Part shown: positions 26,201 through 34,795 of the stretch, piece after piece
How the letters are laid out: every line of letters begins with the position of its first letter
How positions within the stretch are numbered: the first letter of the stretch is position 1
Origin: Flavobacterium lacus
GTDB taxonomy: Bacteria > Bacteroidota > Bacteroidia > Flavobacteriales > Flavobacteriaceae
Assembly: GCF_003268815.1 (NCBI RefSeq)
Contig: NZ_QLSV01000004.1
Location: 186,001-250,000 of the forward strand
Length of the DNA: 64,000 nucleotides
Reading direction: 5' to 3'
The notes under the pieces: generated by a model
Told to the model about the DNA's origin: nothing
The model's input: the letters and a program-made list of their open reading frames with translations, nothing else
Database searches by the model: none
Program-made: the position numbers and the translations under genes

Positions 26201-27354
26201 ATGTAGGTAAACTTACCATTTTCATCCGTTTCAAAAATAAGATCAGTAGCTGATTCAACTAGATTTTTATATTGATTTTCAATATTTATCTGTTCGGTTA
26301 CATCAATTCCGATACCTACGAATAGATCTTCACCAAATTCTTTATCAACCCATTGAATGTATTTATAATTTCCTTCTTTACATTTTAATTTTCGTTTATA
26401 AACCCGATCTTTTTGATAGTCTTGATGGTAATCTTCACCCACAAATTCAATGTCTTCTGTCAATTTCCAGAAACCCATTCCCAACACATCATCAACCGTG
26501 TATCCTAAAATTTCATTTACATTTTCGCTACAGTAAGTTAATTCACCATTTTTTTTAGTAGCGATGACTAATGAGTTTCCTTTGTTAACGATTTCATTAG
26601 CAAATAAAAATTTGTCTTTTGTATTTAAGATTGAGTTGTGTCGAACATAGTTTAAAATTACAATTAATAAAAAACTGATGATACAAATTACACCAACCCC
26701 AAATGCCAATTTTTCTGTGATTATTAACGTAAGAAAAATCAGAAACAATAAACCTACAAAAATCCAATAATTCTTAATTTTTTTAAAAACGTTGTAAGAA
26801 AAAAAGATTAAAATTAGTAGAGCTGAAAAAGTTATCAATTCCATTGGTTCATAAACAACTAAATTTCTTAGTACAATGGATAAATAAGTAAGATAGAAAA
26901 AAATGAAAAGCTCCGGTAGAAAGTTAAATAAAAGACTACTTTTTTTACTTAGAAAATAAATTCCTAAAAAAATTGCTCCAAAAATTAAATTTGATTTCAC
27001 CATCGGTTGATTTCGCAAATCAAACACAGAAAGTACAATTTCGATGAGAGGAATAATGATAGAAAGAGCCAGAAAATATTTTTGATATTCTACTTTTGAA
27101 AATTCAATTTCTGAGAAATCTTTAACAAAAGAGTTGTTATAAACTGCATTTCTTCTGAATAATTGATAGGTTATTGTTAACAAAAGCAGCACAAAAATAA
27201 TGACAAACAACCAATCTCTGGTCGAATTAGAAAAAAATGAGAGATTTTGAAAATAGGTCGGTTGAATTGAAAAATGAGAGGGTATCAAATCATTCAAACA
27301 ATAACATTTATTAAAAAAAAAGGTTTGGAACCATGCTTCTGTTCTTTGGGGCAT
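23296..27354 (-). CDS. hybrid sensor histidine kinase / response regulator with PAS and GAF domains
   Basis: A 1352-residue hybrid kinase. Residues ~45-236 hold about seven hydrophobic helices. Then come two PAS domains (~255-480), two GAF domains (~495-830), a third PAS (~840-965), a HisKA domain with FLANMSHEIRTPLNG, an ATPase with NLLGNAVKF, DTGIGI and GTGLGLSIS motifs, and a C-terminal receiver with the phospho-acceptor Asp in IIFMDIQMPVMNGYE and a conserved KP near the end. No HPt domain is attached, so phosphotransfer must go to a separate protein. It shares no operon with its neighbours. The input signal cannot be told from sequence. The start (PQRTEAW) is an ATG; upstream is a 144-bp gap. 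Confidence 0.93.
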   Translation of the reverse strand: MPQRTEAWFQTFFFNKCYCLNDLIPSHFSIQPTYFQNLSFFSNSTRDWLFVIIFVLLLLTITYQLFRRNAVYNNSFVKDFSEIEFSKVEYQKYFLALSIIIPLIEIVLSVFDLRNQPMVKSNLIFGAIFLGIYFLSKKSSLLFNFLPELFIFFYLTYLSIVLRNLVVYEPMELITFSALLILIFFSYNVFKKIKNYWIFVGLLFLIFLTLIITEKLAFGVGVICIISFLLIVILNYVRHNSILNTKDKFLFANEIVNKGNSLVIATKKNGELTYCSENVNEILGYTVDDVLGMGFWKLTEDIEFVGEDYHQDYQKDRVYKRKLKCKEGNYKYIQWVDKEFGEDLFVGIGIDVTEQINIENQYKNLVESATDLIFETDENGKFTYINSFSCELLEYDLNELMKLYFTQLISYDYREQLTKYYTEELRRSGIPRLLEFPIMKKSGEEVWISQKITIKKNASGDTIGYSGIARDITLIRNLEIERNQRQEKIKKHNHVLTTLSTTNFANYENITPILKIIFEKVAHVSGIQRISFWNYFSDRIECQNLYELKENKHAKDFIIYKDKFPIYFESIEKEQIIIASDVKRQKETSEFIDNYFKENNIKSLVDYPVFIDGKLYGIICFEVTDSNLYWDNEDINFTRSVSEIITLAIETNKRKLIENNLIYKSELLTAVTKISEKILLSKDTFNNFDDILATLGNVTKADRTYYFEAIEENRTISQKYEWVIGQIEPQIENPELQNVPYEVFLDIVIPLKSSKVYHKLVRDMFESDFKEIMKSQDILSVLIFPIHVKNILVGAIGFDACTSERIWTDDEINILQSLMNTISSAIDRNLNESIIYNSEERFRLLADNIPGTIYLSKYDTKFTKIYLNNEIENLTGYAKEEFLNETINYIDIVHPEDRARVVKDQKYALENRQKIHFIYRVIHKNGSIVWVEEFGDVIIKDNQIKYIEGIFIDITERKLQEAAIKEKEMAVAANKAKSEFLANMSHEIRTPLNGIIGFTDLLMNSNLEKAQAKYMKTVNQSAKSLMGVINDILDFSKIESGNLELVIEETKIADIASEVIDTVKFDAIQKQLDVDLHINSDVPVTVWLDPIRLKQILINLLGNAVKFTSKGKVKLKIAVVDKIDTHQTRLRFAVVDTGIGIRRENQSKIFEAFSQEDSSTTRQYGGTGLGLSISNKLLELMNSKLELESIPEKGSTFYFDIDLQTSSKESIEFPKNIAVNGEFVYENLAEATVLVVEDNNINSLLAKTLLKKILPNAKILTVSNGLEALEKVQETDIDIIFMDIQMPVMNGYEATAEIRKLENGKKMPIIALTAGTVIGEKEKCLEIGMNDYISKPIIKGSLEEIVSKWLKK

Positions 27355-27473
27355 TTTGTGGTATTTGGATGATATTTATTTAATAATCGCATAAAAATAA
27401 CAATATTATTTAATTCTCAAAATACTTTACTTTTAAATCGTGCAATTTGACTCTTTTGTTGAATCAAAATGTT

Positions 27474-27481
27474 TATTTTTG
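27474..27481 (+). promoter_or_regulatory. -7 promoter element before ClC channel gene
   Basis: TATTTTTG matches TAnnTTTG. Candidate -33 TTTG elements at 27446 and 27455 are at off-consensus spacings (24 and 15 bp), so this is a moderate call. Confidence 0.35.
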
Positions 27482-27498
27482 AGAAGTAAAAAATTCAA

Positions 27499-28746
27499 AT
27501 GTATTCAGATATAGCATCAAAATTTCTTATTAAATGGTTAGTTTTAGCTTTTTTTATTGGAGCTTTATCCGGATTAGCTTCTGGTTTTTTTTTATATTCT
27601 TTAGAATTTGTTACTAATTTTAGGGAAGGTAACAACTGGATTATTTGGCTATTACCTTTTGGTGGACTCATAATTGGTTATGGTTATCACGTTTACGGAA
27701 AAGAGGTTGTAAAAGGAAATAACCTGATTTTTGAAGAATACGCTGAACCTAAAAAGTGCATTCCCTTTAAAATGATGCCTTTGGTTTTATTCGGAACGTT
27801 GATTACACATCTTTTTGGAGGGTCGGCCGGACGTGAAGGTACGGCGGTTCAAATGGGAGCAACCATCGCCGATCAGTTTACCAAATGGTTTCCGTTGTCT
27901 AATGAAGACCGAAAAATTATTTTAATCTGCGGAATTAGTGCCGGTTTTGCCTCTGTGTTTGGAACTCCGTTAGCGGGAGCTATTTTTGCTATTGAAGTAC
28001 TTTTTTTTAGCAAAATCAATTACAAAAGCATCTATCCATCTTTTTTAGTTGCCTATATTGCTTATTTTACGGTTGAATTTTTGCCTGTTCATCATACATA
28101 TTACACTATTTCTTTCGTGCCAAACATATCTTTACAAAATTTATTTTGGGCTTTTTTGGTTGGAATTCCTTTTGGATTAACAGCGATGCTATTTTCAAGA
28201 ACTACGCATTGGTGGGGGGAAATATTTTCAAAATATATTGTTTTCCCACCGCTTCGTCCTTTTTTGGGTGGAATTATAATAGCAGTGGCTGTTTTTTTTA
28301 TGGGAACTACAAAATTCATTGGTTTGGGTATTCCAACCATTTTAGATTCATTTGAAACGAAACAATTGGTTTATGTTTTTTTGCTTAAGATTTTATTCAC
28401 AGGTTTTACTTTAGGTGCCGGTTTTAAAGGCGGCGAAGTTACCCCACTTTTTTTTGTCGGAGCAACGTTAGGCAGTTTTCTTTCACTCTATATTCCATTA
28501 CCAACAGCACTTTTAGCTGGAATGGGATTTGTAGCTGTTTTTTCAGGAGCTACACATACGCCCATTGCTTGCACAGTAATGGGAATGGAATTATTTGGAT
28601 TAGAATGTGGATTGTTTATAGGTATTGCTTGCTTGGTTTCCTATCTGTTTTCGGGTACAATTGGCATTTATTCTACTCAAATTATCGGAGGTGTAAAAGG
28701 AGATATTTATAAAAAATTCAAAAAAACTACATTTGAAAACTTATAA
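27499..28746 (+). CDS. ClC family chloride channel / H+-Cl- antiporter
   Basis: A 415-residue ClC-type membrane protein with about ten hydrophobic segments. The selectivity-filter motif GREGT is at 111-115 (GREGP in the classical family), and its Glu (E113) is the residue that acts as the gate and proton pathway in ClC exchangers. GGEVTPLFFVGATLG (~314) corresponds to the second filter segment, GKGxFxP, which is changed here. There are no cytoplasmic CBS domains. It likely moves chloride (or fluoride) across the inner membrane, perhaps for acid resistance. It precedes nrnA by 50 bp on the same strand. Confidence 0.9.
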   Translation: MYSDIASKFLIKWLVLAFFIGALSGLASGFFLYSLEFVTNFREGNNWIIWLLPFGGLIIGYGYHVYGKEVVKGNNLIFEEYAEPKKCIPFKMMPLVLFGTLITHLFGGSAGREGTAVQMGATIADQFTKWFPLSNEDRKIILICGISAGFASVFGTPLAGAIFAIEVLFFSKINYKSIYPSFLVAYIAYFTVEFLPVHHTYYTISFVPNISLQNLFWAFLVGIPFGLTAMLFSRTTHWWGEIFSKYIVFPPLRPFLGGIIIAVAVFFMGTTKFIGLGIPTILDSFETKQLVYVFLLKILFTGFTLGAGFKGGEVTPLFFVGATLGSFLSLYIPLPTALLAGMGFVAVFSGATHTPIACTVMGMELFGLECGLFIGIACLVSYLFSGTIGIYSTQIIGGVKGDIYKKFKKTTFENL

Positions 28747-28796
28747 TTTCCACCTATTTTTTCGTTATTAACAGAAAAAAAGTAACTTCGCATCCT

Positions 28797-29810
28797 ATGG
28801 AAGAAAATCAAATTATCGAAGCCAAAAAACTGCTTCAAGGATCCAAAAAAATTGCCATTATTCCGCATCGAAATCCTGATGGTGACGCCATGGGTTCAAC
28901 ATTGGCTTTGTTTCACTTTTTAAAAAAAATGAACCATCACCCCGTTGTCATTGCACCCAATGAATTTCCAGATTTTCTAGCTTGGTTACCGGGTTCTGCT
29001 GATGTCTTAATTTATGAAAAAGATCGAAATGGTGTAAAAAATATCCTCGAACAAGCTGAATTAATTTTTACTTTAGATTTTAATGCGTTGCATCGAACCG
29101 GTGAAATGGAAAATGTTTTAAAAACACTCCAGGCACCTTTTATAATGATTGACCATCACCAAGCACCGGATTTGTATGCCAAAGCAACTTTTTCAGATAC
29201 CAGTTATGGTTCAACCTGTGAAATGATTTATGATTTTATTGATGCAGTAAGTGACGTGAAAATGATAGATAAAACAATTGCAACTTGCATTTATACGGGG
29301 ATTGTTACAGATTCAGGGTCGTTTAAATTTCCTAAAACAACCGGAAAAACACATCGAATTGTTGCTGCTTTAATCGATTTGGGTGTAGAAAATACTGAAA
29401 TTCACAATTTTCTTTTCAGCAATACTACTTATGAGAGTTTGCAATTGTTAGGAAAAGCTCTTCAGAACATGAAAATTATTAAAGACCGTAAAACGTCCTA
29501 TATCACTTTAACACAAGAAGAGTTAGATCGTTTTCATTATAAAAAAGGCGATACGGAAGGAATTGTAAATTACGGATTATCCGTCAAAGATGTTATCTTT
29601 ACAGCCATTTTTATTGAAAATAAAGAAGAAGGAATTATTAAAATATCACTGCGTTCTATTGGTGATTTTGATGTAAATCAATTAGCAAGAGAACATTTTG
29701 AAGGTGGCGGACACAACAATGCTGCCGGAGGAAAATCAATGCTGTCAATGCAGGAAACAATTAGAAAATTTGAAAATATTGTAAACGTTCATCCCAAATT
29801 AAAATTTTAA
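28797..29810 (+). CDS. nrnA: DHH/DHHA1 phosphoesterase, NrnA-like oligoribonuclease / pAp phosphatase
   Basis: A 337-residue cytoplasmic DHH-family phosphoesterase. Metal-binding motifs are visible in order: HRNPDGDAMGS (~23-33), a LDFNALHR block with its Asp, DHHQAPD (DHH motif, ~123) and TDSGSFKFP. The C-terminal DHHA1 substrate domain carries GGGHNNAAGG (~302). NrnA removes nucleotides from short RNAs and converts pAp to AMP, substituting for Orn, which is absent from this phylum as far as I know. Its stop codon overlaps the gldI start by one base, placing it in an operon with gldI and two prolyl isomerases. Confidence 0.9.
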   Translation: MEENQIIEAKKLLQGSKKIAIIPHRNPDGDAMGSTLALFHFLKKMNHHPVVIAPNEFPDFLAWLPGSADVLIYEKDRNGVKNILEQAELIFTLDFNALHRTGEMENVLKTLQAPFIMIDHHQAPDLYAKATFSDTSYGSTCEMIYDFIDAVSDVKMIDKTIATCIYTGIVTDSGSFKFPKTTGKTHRIVAALIDLGVENTEIHNFLFSNTTYESLQLLGKALQNMKIIKDRKTSYITLTQEELDRFHYKKGDTEGIVNYGLSVKDVIFTAIFIENKEEGIIKISLRSIGDFDVNQLAREHFEGGGHNNAAGGKSMLSMQETIRKFENIVNVHPKLKF

Positions 29811-30388
29811 TGAAAGCAAGAATTTTTATAATTTTATTTGGCATATTATTCGCTATCGGTTGTCAGGATCCGGAGGCTAGAAGACCAATTCAAAAATCTT
29901 CCGGAAGTTTTATGAAAGAATCGGTAACACGCAATAAAAAATTAATTGCCAGCGAAGAAAAATTGATAGATTCTATCATGAAAAGTAATCCTGATAAAGA
30001 ATATTTAGCTTCAAAAAAAGGCTATTGGTACACGTATGAAATTAAAAATCAAGCTGATACGCTCCGACCTAAAACAGGCGATGTTGCTTTTTTTGATTAT
30101 GAAATTAATGATTTGAAAGGAAATATAATTTATACGGCTCTTGAACTTCGTCCGCAAGATTATTTAGTGGATAAACAAGAAATTATGATGGGGTTGAGAG
30201 ACGGAATAAAACTAATGCGAAAAAACGAAAAAGTTACGTTCTTATTTCCGTCGCATATTGCTTATGGGTATTTAGGCGACAAAAATAGAATTGGTCCAAA
30301 TATTCCAATCATGTGCACCGTGACCTTAACCGATTTTGGAAAAGAAAGTGAGTTAAAAAAAGTTAAAAATAGTTCAAACAATCAATAA
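29810..30388 (+). CDS. gldI: gliding-motility peptidyl-prolyl isomerase lipoprotein
   Basis: A 192-residue lipoprotein with lipobox cysteine C18 (FAIGCQD). After a helical linker comes an FKBP-type domain (~75-180) with VDKQEIMMGLRDGIKLM and FLFPSHIAYGYLGD, matching GldI, an FKBP-like lipoprotein required for gliding in Flavobacterium johnsoniae. GldI is thought to help fold or stabilise other Gld/T9SS envelope proteins. The ATG overlaps the nrnA stop (TAATG) and a further isomerase gene begins 17 bp downstream, so three prolyl isomerases are cotranscribed. The short Asn/Ser/Lys-rich C-terminal tail is not part of the FKBP fold. Confidence 0.9.
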   Translation: MKARIFIILFGILFAIGCQDPEARRPIQKSSGSFMKESVTRNKKLIASEEKLIDSIMKSNPDKEYLASKKGYWYTYEIKNQADTLRPKTGDVAFFDYEINDLKGNIIYTALELRPQDYLVDKQEIMMGLRDGIKLMRKNEKVTFLFPSHIAYGYLGDKNRIGPNIPIMCTVTLTDFGKESELKKVKNSSNNQ

Positions 30389-30405
30389 ACCAGTAAAATA
30401 AGAAA

Positions 30406-31536
30406 ATGAAAAATTTAAGATTTCTGTTTTTAAGTATAACATCTTCGATACTTTTGGTATCCTGCGGAGGCGATTACGATCATTTAGGCGATGGAATTTT
30501 TGCCGTAATTAAAACCTCAAAAGGGGAGATTATTACACAATTAGAATACGATAAAACGCCAATTACGGTTGCCAATTTTATTTCGTTGGCCGAAGGAACA
30601 AATGAACATGTAACAGATGAAGCAAAAAAAGACAAACCATTTTATGATGGCTTAACGTTTCATCGAGTGGAAGCTAACTTTATGATTCAAGGTGGCGATC
30701 CTGCTGGAAACGGAAGTGGTGGTCCAGGTTATAATTTTATGGATGAAATTACCGATTTATCTCATGATGGTCCCGGAATTTTATCGATGGCAAATGCCGG
30801 TCCGGGAACAAATGGTTCACAATTTTTTATCACACACGTAGAAACTAAATTTTTAGATGGAAGACATACCGTGTTTGGAAAAGTGAAAGAAGGTCAAGAA
30901 GTTGTGAATGCTATTGCAGCTTCCGATGTAATTGAGTCTGTAAAAATTGTGAGAAATGGTGAAGCGGCCAAAAAGTTTGATGCTGTAAAAGTTTTTAACG
31001 ACAGATTGAAAGTGGAAGCCGAAAATAGAAAAATAGCAGAAGAAAAAGCAGCAGCTGAAAAAGCAGAATTTTTAGCTCAGTTTAAAGATGTGATTGATAC
31101 CAAATTAGCCTTTTTTGAAATTCAGAAAAAAGCTACACAAAAAACTTCTACAGGTTTAGCATATACCATTTATCAAAAAGGAACGGGAAAGAAACCGGCA
31201 GCTGGCTCAACGGTTTATGTTCACTATGCCGGTTTTTTTGAAAGTGGCGAATTATTTGATTCAAGCTACGAAGATGTTTCAAAAGCATTTGGCAAATTTA
31301 ATCAACAAAAAGCAGATGCTCAGGCCTATGTTCCTTTTCCTTTTCAATACGGCAATAAAACCGGTTTAATTCCTGGGTTTTTAGAAGGTTTGGAAAAAAT
31401 GAATATTGGCGACAAAGCAGTCATTTTTATTCCTTCTCATTTAGGCTATGGAGAGGCCGGTGCCGGTGGTGTAATTCCACCAAATACCAACTTAATTTTT
31501 GAATTAGAACTTTTAGAAAATTCACCAAATCAATAA
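30406..31536 (+). CDS. cyclophilin-FKBP fusion lipoprotein (peptidyl-prolyl isomerase)
   Basis: A 376-residue lipoprotein (C20 in LLVSCGGD) holding two unrelated prolyl-isomerase folds. Residues ~30-195 are a cyclophilin domain ([40 protein letters not shown]). A charged helical linker rich in Ala/Glu/Lys (~200-240) follows, then an FKBP domain (~250-376; [42 protein letters not shown]). Catalytic-core residues of both (FHR and QFF in cyclophilin; the FDSS and GYGE loops in FKBP) are present. It should act in the periplasm as a folding helper. The next gene is a paralogue with the same architecture. The lipobox glycines suggest possible surface export. Confidence 0.92.
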   Translation: MKNLRFLFLSITSSILLVSCGGDYDHLGDGIFAVIKTSKGEIITQLEYDKTPITVANFISLAEGTNEHVTDEAKKDKPFYDGLTFHRVEANFMIQGGDPAGNGSGGPGYNFMDEITDLSHDGPGILSMANAGPGTNGSQFFITHVETKFLDGRHTVFGKVKEGQEVVNAIAASDVIESVKIVRNGEAAKKFDAVKVFNDRLKVEAENRKIAEEKAAAEKAEFLAQFKDVIDTKLAFFEIQKKATQKTSTGLAYTIYQKGTGKKPAAGSTVYVHYAGFFESGELFDSSYEDVSKAFGKFNQQKADAQAYVPFPFQYGNKTGLIPGFLEGLEKMNIGDKAVIFIPSHLGYGEAGAGGVIPPNTNLIFELELLENSPNQ

Positions 31537-31545
31537 TTATAGAAC

Positions 31546-32556
31546 ATGAAAAAGATAGTTTCCATTTTACTACTTACCATTTCAATGACCACCTTTGCTC
31601 AAAAGGAAAACGGACTTTATGCTGAAATTCAAACCTTGAAAGGGAAAATTCTATTAAAGTTAGAATTTGAAAAAACACCAATCACAGTTGCCAATTTTGT
31701 TTCGTTAGCCGAAGGCAAGAACAACGAGGTTTCTGCCGATTTAAAAGGAAAACCTTATTTTGACGGATTAAAATTTCATCGAGTAATTCCTAATTTTATG
31801 ATTCAAGGTGGTGATCCAACCGGCACAGGTTCAAGTGGTCCTGGTTATAAATTTGCCGATGAAATTACTGATTTAAAACATGATAAACCCGGAGTTCTAT
31901 CAATGGCAAATGCTGGAAAAGGAACAAATGGTTCGCAGTTTTTTATTACGCATGTTCCAACACCACATTTAGATGGAAAACATACCGTTTTTGGCAATGT
32001 AATTGAGGGACAAGATGTTGTGAATGCCATTGCACAAAATGATGTAATGGATAGAGTAACCATTATTAGAGTAGGTGACGCAGCCAAGAAATTTGATGCT
32101 CCAAAAGTTTTTGCCGGCAGACTTGCTGCTGAAGAAGCTATGAATAAAAAGAAAGAAGAAGCTTTGAAATTGGAGAAAGTTAAATTTAATGATTATGTAA
32201 AAAAGACTTTCCCTAAAGCAATAATTCTTCCTTCCGGATTGGCTTATGTGATGGAAAGTGAAGGAGTTGGAGCTAAGGCTACTGCCGGAAATAATGTTTC
32301 TGTGCATTATATTGGCGAATTATCAGACGGAAAGAAATTTGATAGCTCTTATGATCGTAACCAACCCATCGATTTTAAATTAGGACAAAAAATGGTTATT
32401 CCGGGGTGGGAAGAAGGTATTGCCCTTCTAAACAAAGGCGGAAAAGCCAAGTTAATTATTCCTTATTGGTTAGCGTATGGTGAAGATGGAAGACCTCCTG
32501 TGATTCCTGCGAAAGCCACATTAATTTTTATAACTGAATTGGTTGATATTAAATAG
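31546..32556 (+). CDS. cyclophilin-FKBP fusion, periplasmic (paralogue)
   Basis: A 336-residue secreted paralogue of the preceding gene, with a signal peptide ending in TTFAQ and no lipobox, so probably soluble in the periplasm. The cyclophilin domain (~25-185) has [27 protein letters not shown] and [11 protein letters not shown]; the FKBP domain (~215-336) has [30 protein letters not shown] and YWLAYGEDG. The charged linker between them is shorter than in the paralogue. It is the last gene of the nrnA-gldI-isomerase operon and is followed by a strong terminator. The lipid-anchored and soluble versions could serve inner-leaflet and periplasmic clients, an inference from their signal peptides. 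Confidence 0.92.
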   Translation: MKKIVSILLLTISMTTFAQKENGLYAEIQTLKGKILLKLEFEKTPITVANFVSLAEGKNNEVSADLKGKPYFDGLKFHRVIPNFMIQGGDPTGTGSSGPGYKFADEITDLKHDKPGVLSMANAGKGTNGSQFFITHVPTPHLDGKHTVFGNVIEGQDVVNAIAQNDVMDRVTIIRVGDAAKKFDAPKVFAGRLAAEEAMNKKKEEALKLEKVKFNDYVKKTFPKAIILPSGLAYVMESEGVGAKATAGNNVSVHYIGELSDGKKFDSSYDRNQPIDFKLGQKMVIPGWEEGIALLNKGGKAKLIIPYWLAYGEDGRPPVIPAKATLIFITELVDIK

Positions 32557-32578
32557 ATGATCAAATAAAGTATAGTTG

Positions 32579-32613
32579 AATCCCAAAGGTTAAGCAAATC
32601 TTTGGGATTTTTG
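32579..32613 (+). terminator. intrinsic terminator of the gldI operon
   Basis: Perfect 10-bp stem AATCCCAAAG / CTTTGGGATT with an 11-nt loop and a T-run. Confidence 0.9.
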
Positions 32614-32690
32614 CATAATAAATTTTAATATTTTTATATTCTGTTAAATTTTTAGTAACTTTATTCGGAATTTGATAATTATTTATCGGT

Positions 32691-33353
32691 ATGAATAAAG
32701 TGAAAGTACTAACTGTTGTTTTGTTCATCATTGCTTTCATAGAAGTAATAGCCGAATATTTTAGAATTATACCTCTAATTTATGTATTTAAACCGCTCAT
32801 TTCAATTGTATTGATGCTTTTGTATTGGCTTAGTTCAACCAAAAAGGAAACTCTTTTTTTTCTAACAATCACAACGTCATTAATCACTAATGTTTTATTT
32901 ATACCCAATGATCTTAAATTTATTTTTGTAGGATTAATCATTTTTGTTTTTCACCGATTAATCAATATTTATTACATTCTTAAAGTCATGAAAACAAAAG
33001 ATTTTATTCCGGTTGTTCTTGCCTCGGTTCCTTTTTTAATTGTCTTTTTCTATATCTTTTTTGACACCGATTTGCTTACAAAAGAAGTATATTACATCAT
33101 GATTATTCACAACAGTTTAATTTCATTACTGGGAGGAATTGCCTTATCACACTATATTATGAATGACAGTAGCAGAAGTTCTTGGTTATTAATATGTGTT
33201 TTGTCCTTTGTAACGTTGCATTTTATCATTTTTATTGAAAAATTTTATATTGAATTACAAATTTTTAGACCTATTGCAATGAGCCTGAACGCTTTTGCCT
33301 ATTATGCCTTTTACAGATTTATTTTGATCATTGAAAGATCAAATTCTAATTAG
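32691..33353 (+). CDS. multi-pass membrane protein, YhhN-like, paralogue 1 of 3
   Basis: A 220-residue membrane protein with seven or eight hydrophobic segments and almost no loops. The segment IYVFKPLISIVLMLLYWLSS near residue 30 resembles the KP helix of the YhhN/TMEM86 (lysoplasmalogenase) family, but the GD motif expected in the third helix is not seen: the corresponding stretch is SLITNVLFIPND. It is followed by two divergent tandem paralogues that share this plan, the ISLLGG motif (residue ~150) and an aromatic C-terminal helix. I regard YhhN relationship as possible and the function as unknown. Confidence 0.65.
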   Translation: MNKVKVLTVVLFIIAFIEVIAEYFRIIPLIYVFKPLISIVLMLLYWLSSTKKETLFFLTITTSLITNVLFIPNDLKFIFVGLIIFVFHRLINIYYILKVMKTKDFIPVVLASVPFLIVFFYIFFDTDLLTKEVYYIMIIHNSLISLLGGIALSHYIMNDSSRSSWLLICVLSFVTLHFIIFIEKFYIELQIFRPIAMSLNAFAYYAFYRFILIIERSNSN

Positions 33354-33383
33354 TTTCTTTGTCTTTTTTTAATAATATACTTT

Positions 33384-34067
33384 ATGAAGGAATATTTAAA
33401 TAATTGGAGTTTTAAAGTTGTATCGTCTATTTATTTAGTTGTGGTGCTGCTATTGGTATTCGTTGTCTTCTTTGATTTTAAAACAATCGAATTTATTTTA
33501 AAATCGATTAGTATTCCGGTTTTACTATTACTTTATGTAATTACATCTGTGAGAAAAAATAAATTATATTTATTTGCCCTTTTTAGTGCAGCAGTATCCA
33601 ATATTTTATTTATTTCAACAGATTCTGATTGGTTAAATTATGGCTTATTTGCGTTTTTAATTTATAGAATTATTACGATAATTCTAGTGATAAAGGCTTC
33701 AACAAAACTCTCCTTTTTTACTGTTGGAATTGGGAGTGTCTTTTTTCTATTTCCGCTGCTTTATTTTATTGTACTCACTCAAGATTCGTTAGGACAAAGT
33801 TTTCTGGTTGCTATTATAAATGTAGTTTTAGTTTCAATTTTAGGCGGATTGTCATTGTCCAATTATTTAATGGAAGAAGGTTTCAAGCATACTTGGCTTT
33901 TAATTAGCACTTTTCTTTATACTATTATTGTTTTTTTATTTGTTATTCAAAAGTATTACGTGTTTATTCCTATTTTTCAACCAATTCGTGTTTTGGTTTT
34001 GATGTCGGCTCACTATTTTTTTTATCTTTATATTTTAATGACTGAGCAACAACTAGATAAACCATAA
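33384..34067 (+). CDS. multi-pass membrane protein, YhhN-like, paralogue 2 of 3
   Basis: A 227-residue membrane protein with the same helix plan as its neighbours. Landmarks shared with paralogues 1 and 3 are a positively charged loop after helix 2 (SVRKNKLYL), a short SNILFIxxD stretch, the motif VSILGGLSLSNYLMEE (~residue 155) and the C-terminal helix ending in an acidic/aromatic cluster. It starts 30 bp after paralogue 1 and ends 11 bp before paralogue 3, so all three are probably one transcript. No catalytic motif or known domain is evident. Confidence 0.65.
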   Translation: MKEYLNNWSFKVVSSIYLVVVLLLVFVVFFDFKTIEFILKSISIPVLLLLYVITSVRKNKLYLFALFSAAVSNILFISTDSDWLNYGLFAFLIYRIITIILVIKASTKLSFFTVGIGSVFFLFPLLYFIVLTQDSLGQSFLVAIINVVLVSILGGLSLSNYLMEEGFKHTWLLISTFLYTIIVFLFVIQKYYVFIPIFQPIRVLVLMSAHYFFYLYILMTEQQLDKP

Positions 34068-34078
34068 AACAAATTTTT

Positions 34079-34795
34079 TTGAAAACAGCTAGCAAACTAA
34101 TTTCATCTTTAACGGGCTTATTTTTTTTAGTTGTAGGTGTTTTGGCCTATGGTGTTTATTTTGACATGGAAAGTGTTATTCTTTATGCCAGAGTAATGGC
34201 TATTTTACTAGTTTTTTTTATTTATTTTTTAAGTTCATTCAGAAAAAATAAACGTTATTTAATTTCACTATTGTTTTCATTGCTTTCTATTTTATTTTTA
34301 TTTTTAAAATCAGACATAGGTGTTTTAGCAGCAACTCTTTTCTTTTTAATATTTATAGTGTTAATCACTCAAATCGTCATTAAAAACACAAATAAAATTA
34401 GTTTTATTCCTGTAATACTTGGGTTTCTGCCGTTTTTATCCATTTTGTTCTATTTGATATTTTTAACCTATTCATCCTTAGGATTAAATTATGTTCCATC
34501 TATTATTAACGCTCTGATCATTTCTTTTCTTGGAGGATTAGCGGTTTCGAATTTTGTTTTAGAAGAAGATAACATGAAGAACATTTGGCTATTGATAAGT
34601 ACTTTATTATTCATCTTACTGATTTTTGTTTTTATGATCGAAAAATATTACTTATCCGTTCAAGTGTTTAAACCAATTAGAACCATTAGCTTTTTTGGAG
34701 GACACTATCTTTTTATGCGGTATTTATTGCTTTGCGAATATCAAACAATAATCGCTTTACCTTTCGAAACAACTGAAGAATCGGTATCAAAATAA
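34079..34795 (+). CDS. multi-pass membrane protein, YhhN-like, paralogue 3 of 3 (TTG start)
   Basis: A 238-residue membrane protein with the shared landmarks FRKNKRYL, FLGGLAVSNFVLEED and a C-terminal helix. The only start that keeps the first transmembrane helix is TTG at 34079; the next ATG would delete it. The gap to paralogue 2 is 11 bp, so the weak start may rely on translational coupling. The 3' end overlaps the convergent 5'-nucleotidase gene by 55 bp (34741-34795), and both reading frames there look real. Function unknown. Confidence 0.62.
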   Translation: MKTASKLISSLTGLFFLVVGVLAYGVYFDMESVILYARVMAILLVFFIYFLSSFRKNKRYLISLLFSLLSILFLFLKSDIGVLAATLFFLIFIVLITQIVIKNTNKISFIPVILGFLPFLSILFYLIFLTYSSLGLNYVPSIINALIISFLGGLAVSNFVLEEDNMKNIWLLISTLLFILLIFVFMIEKYYLSVQVFKPIRTISFFGGHYLFMRYLLLCEYQTIIALPFETTEESVSK

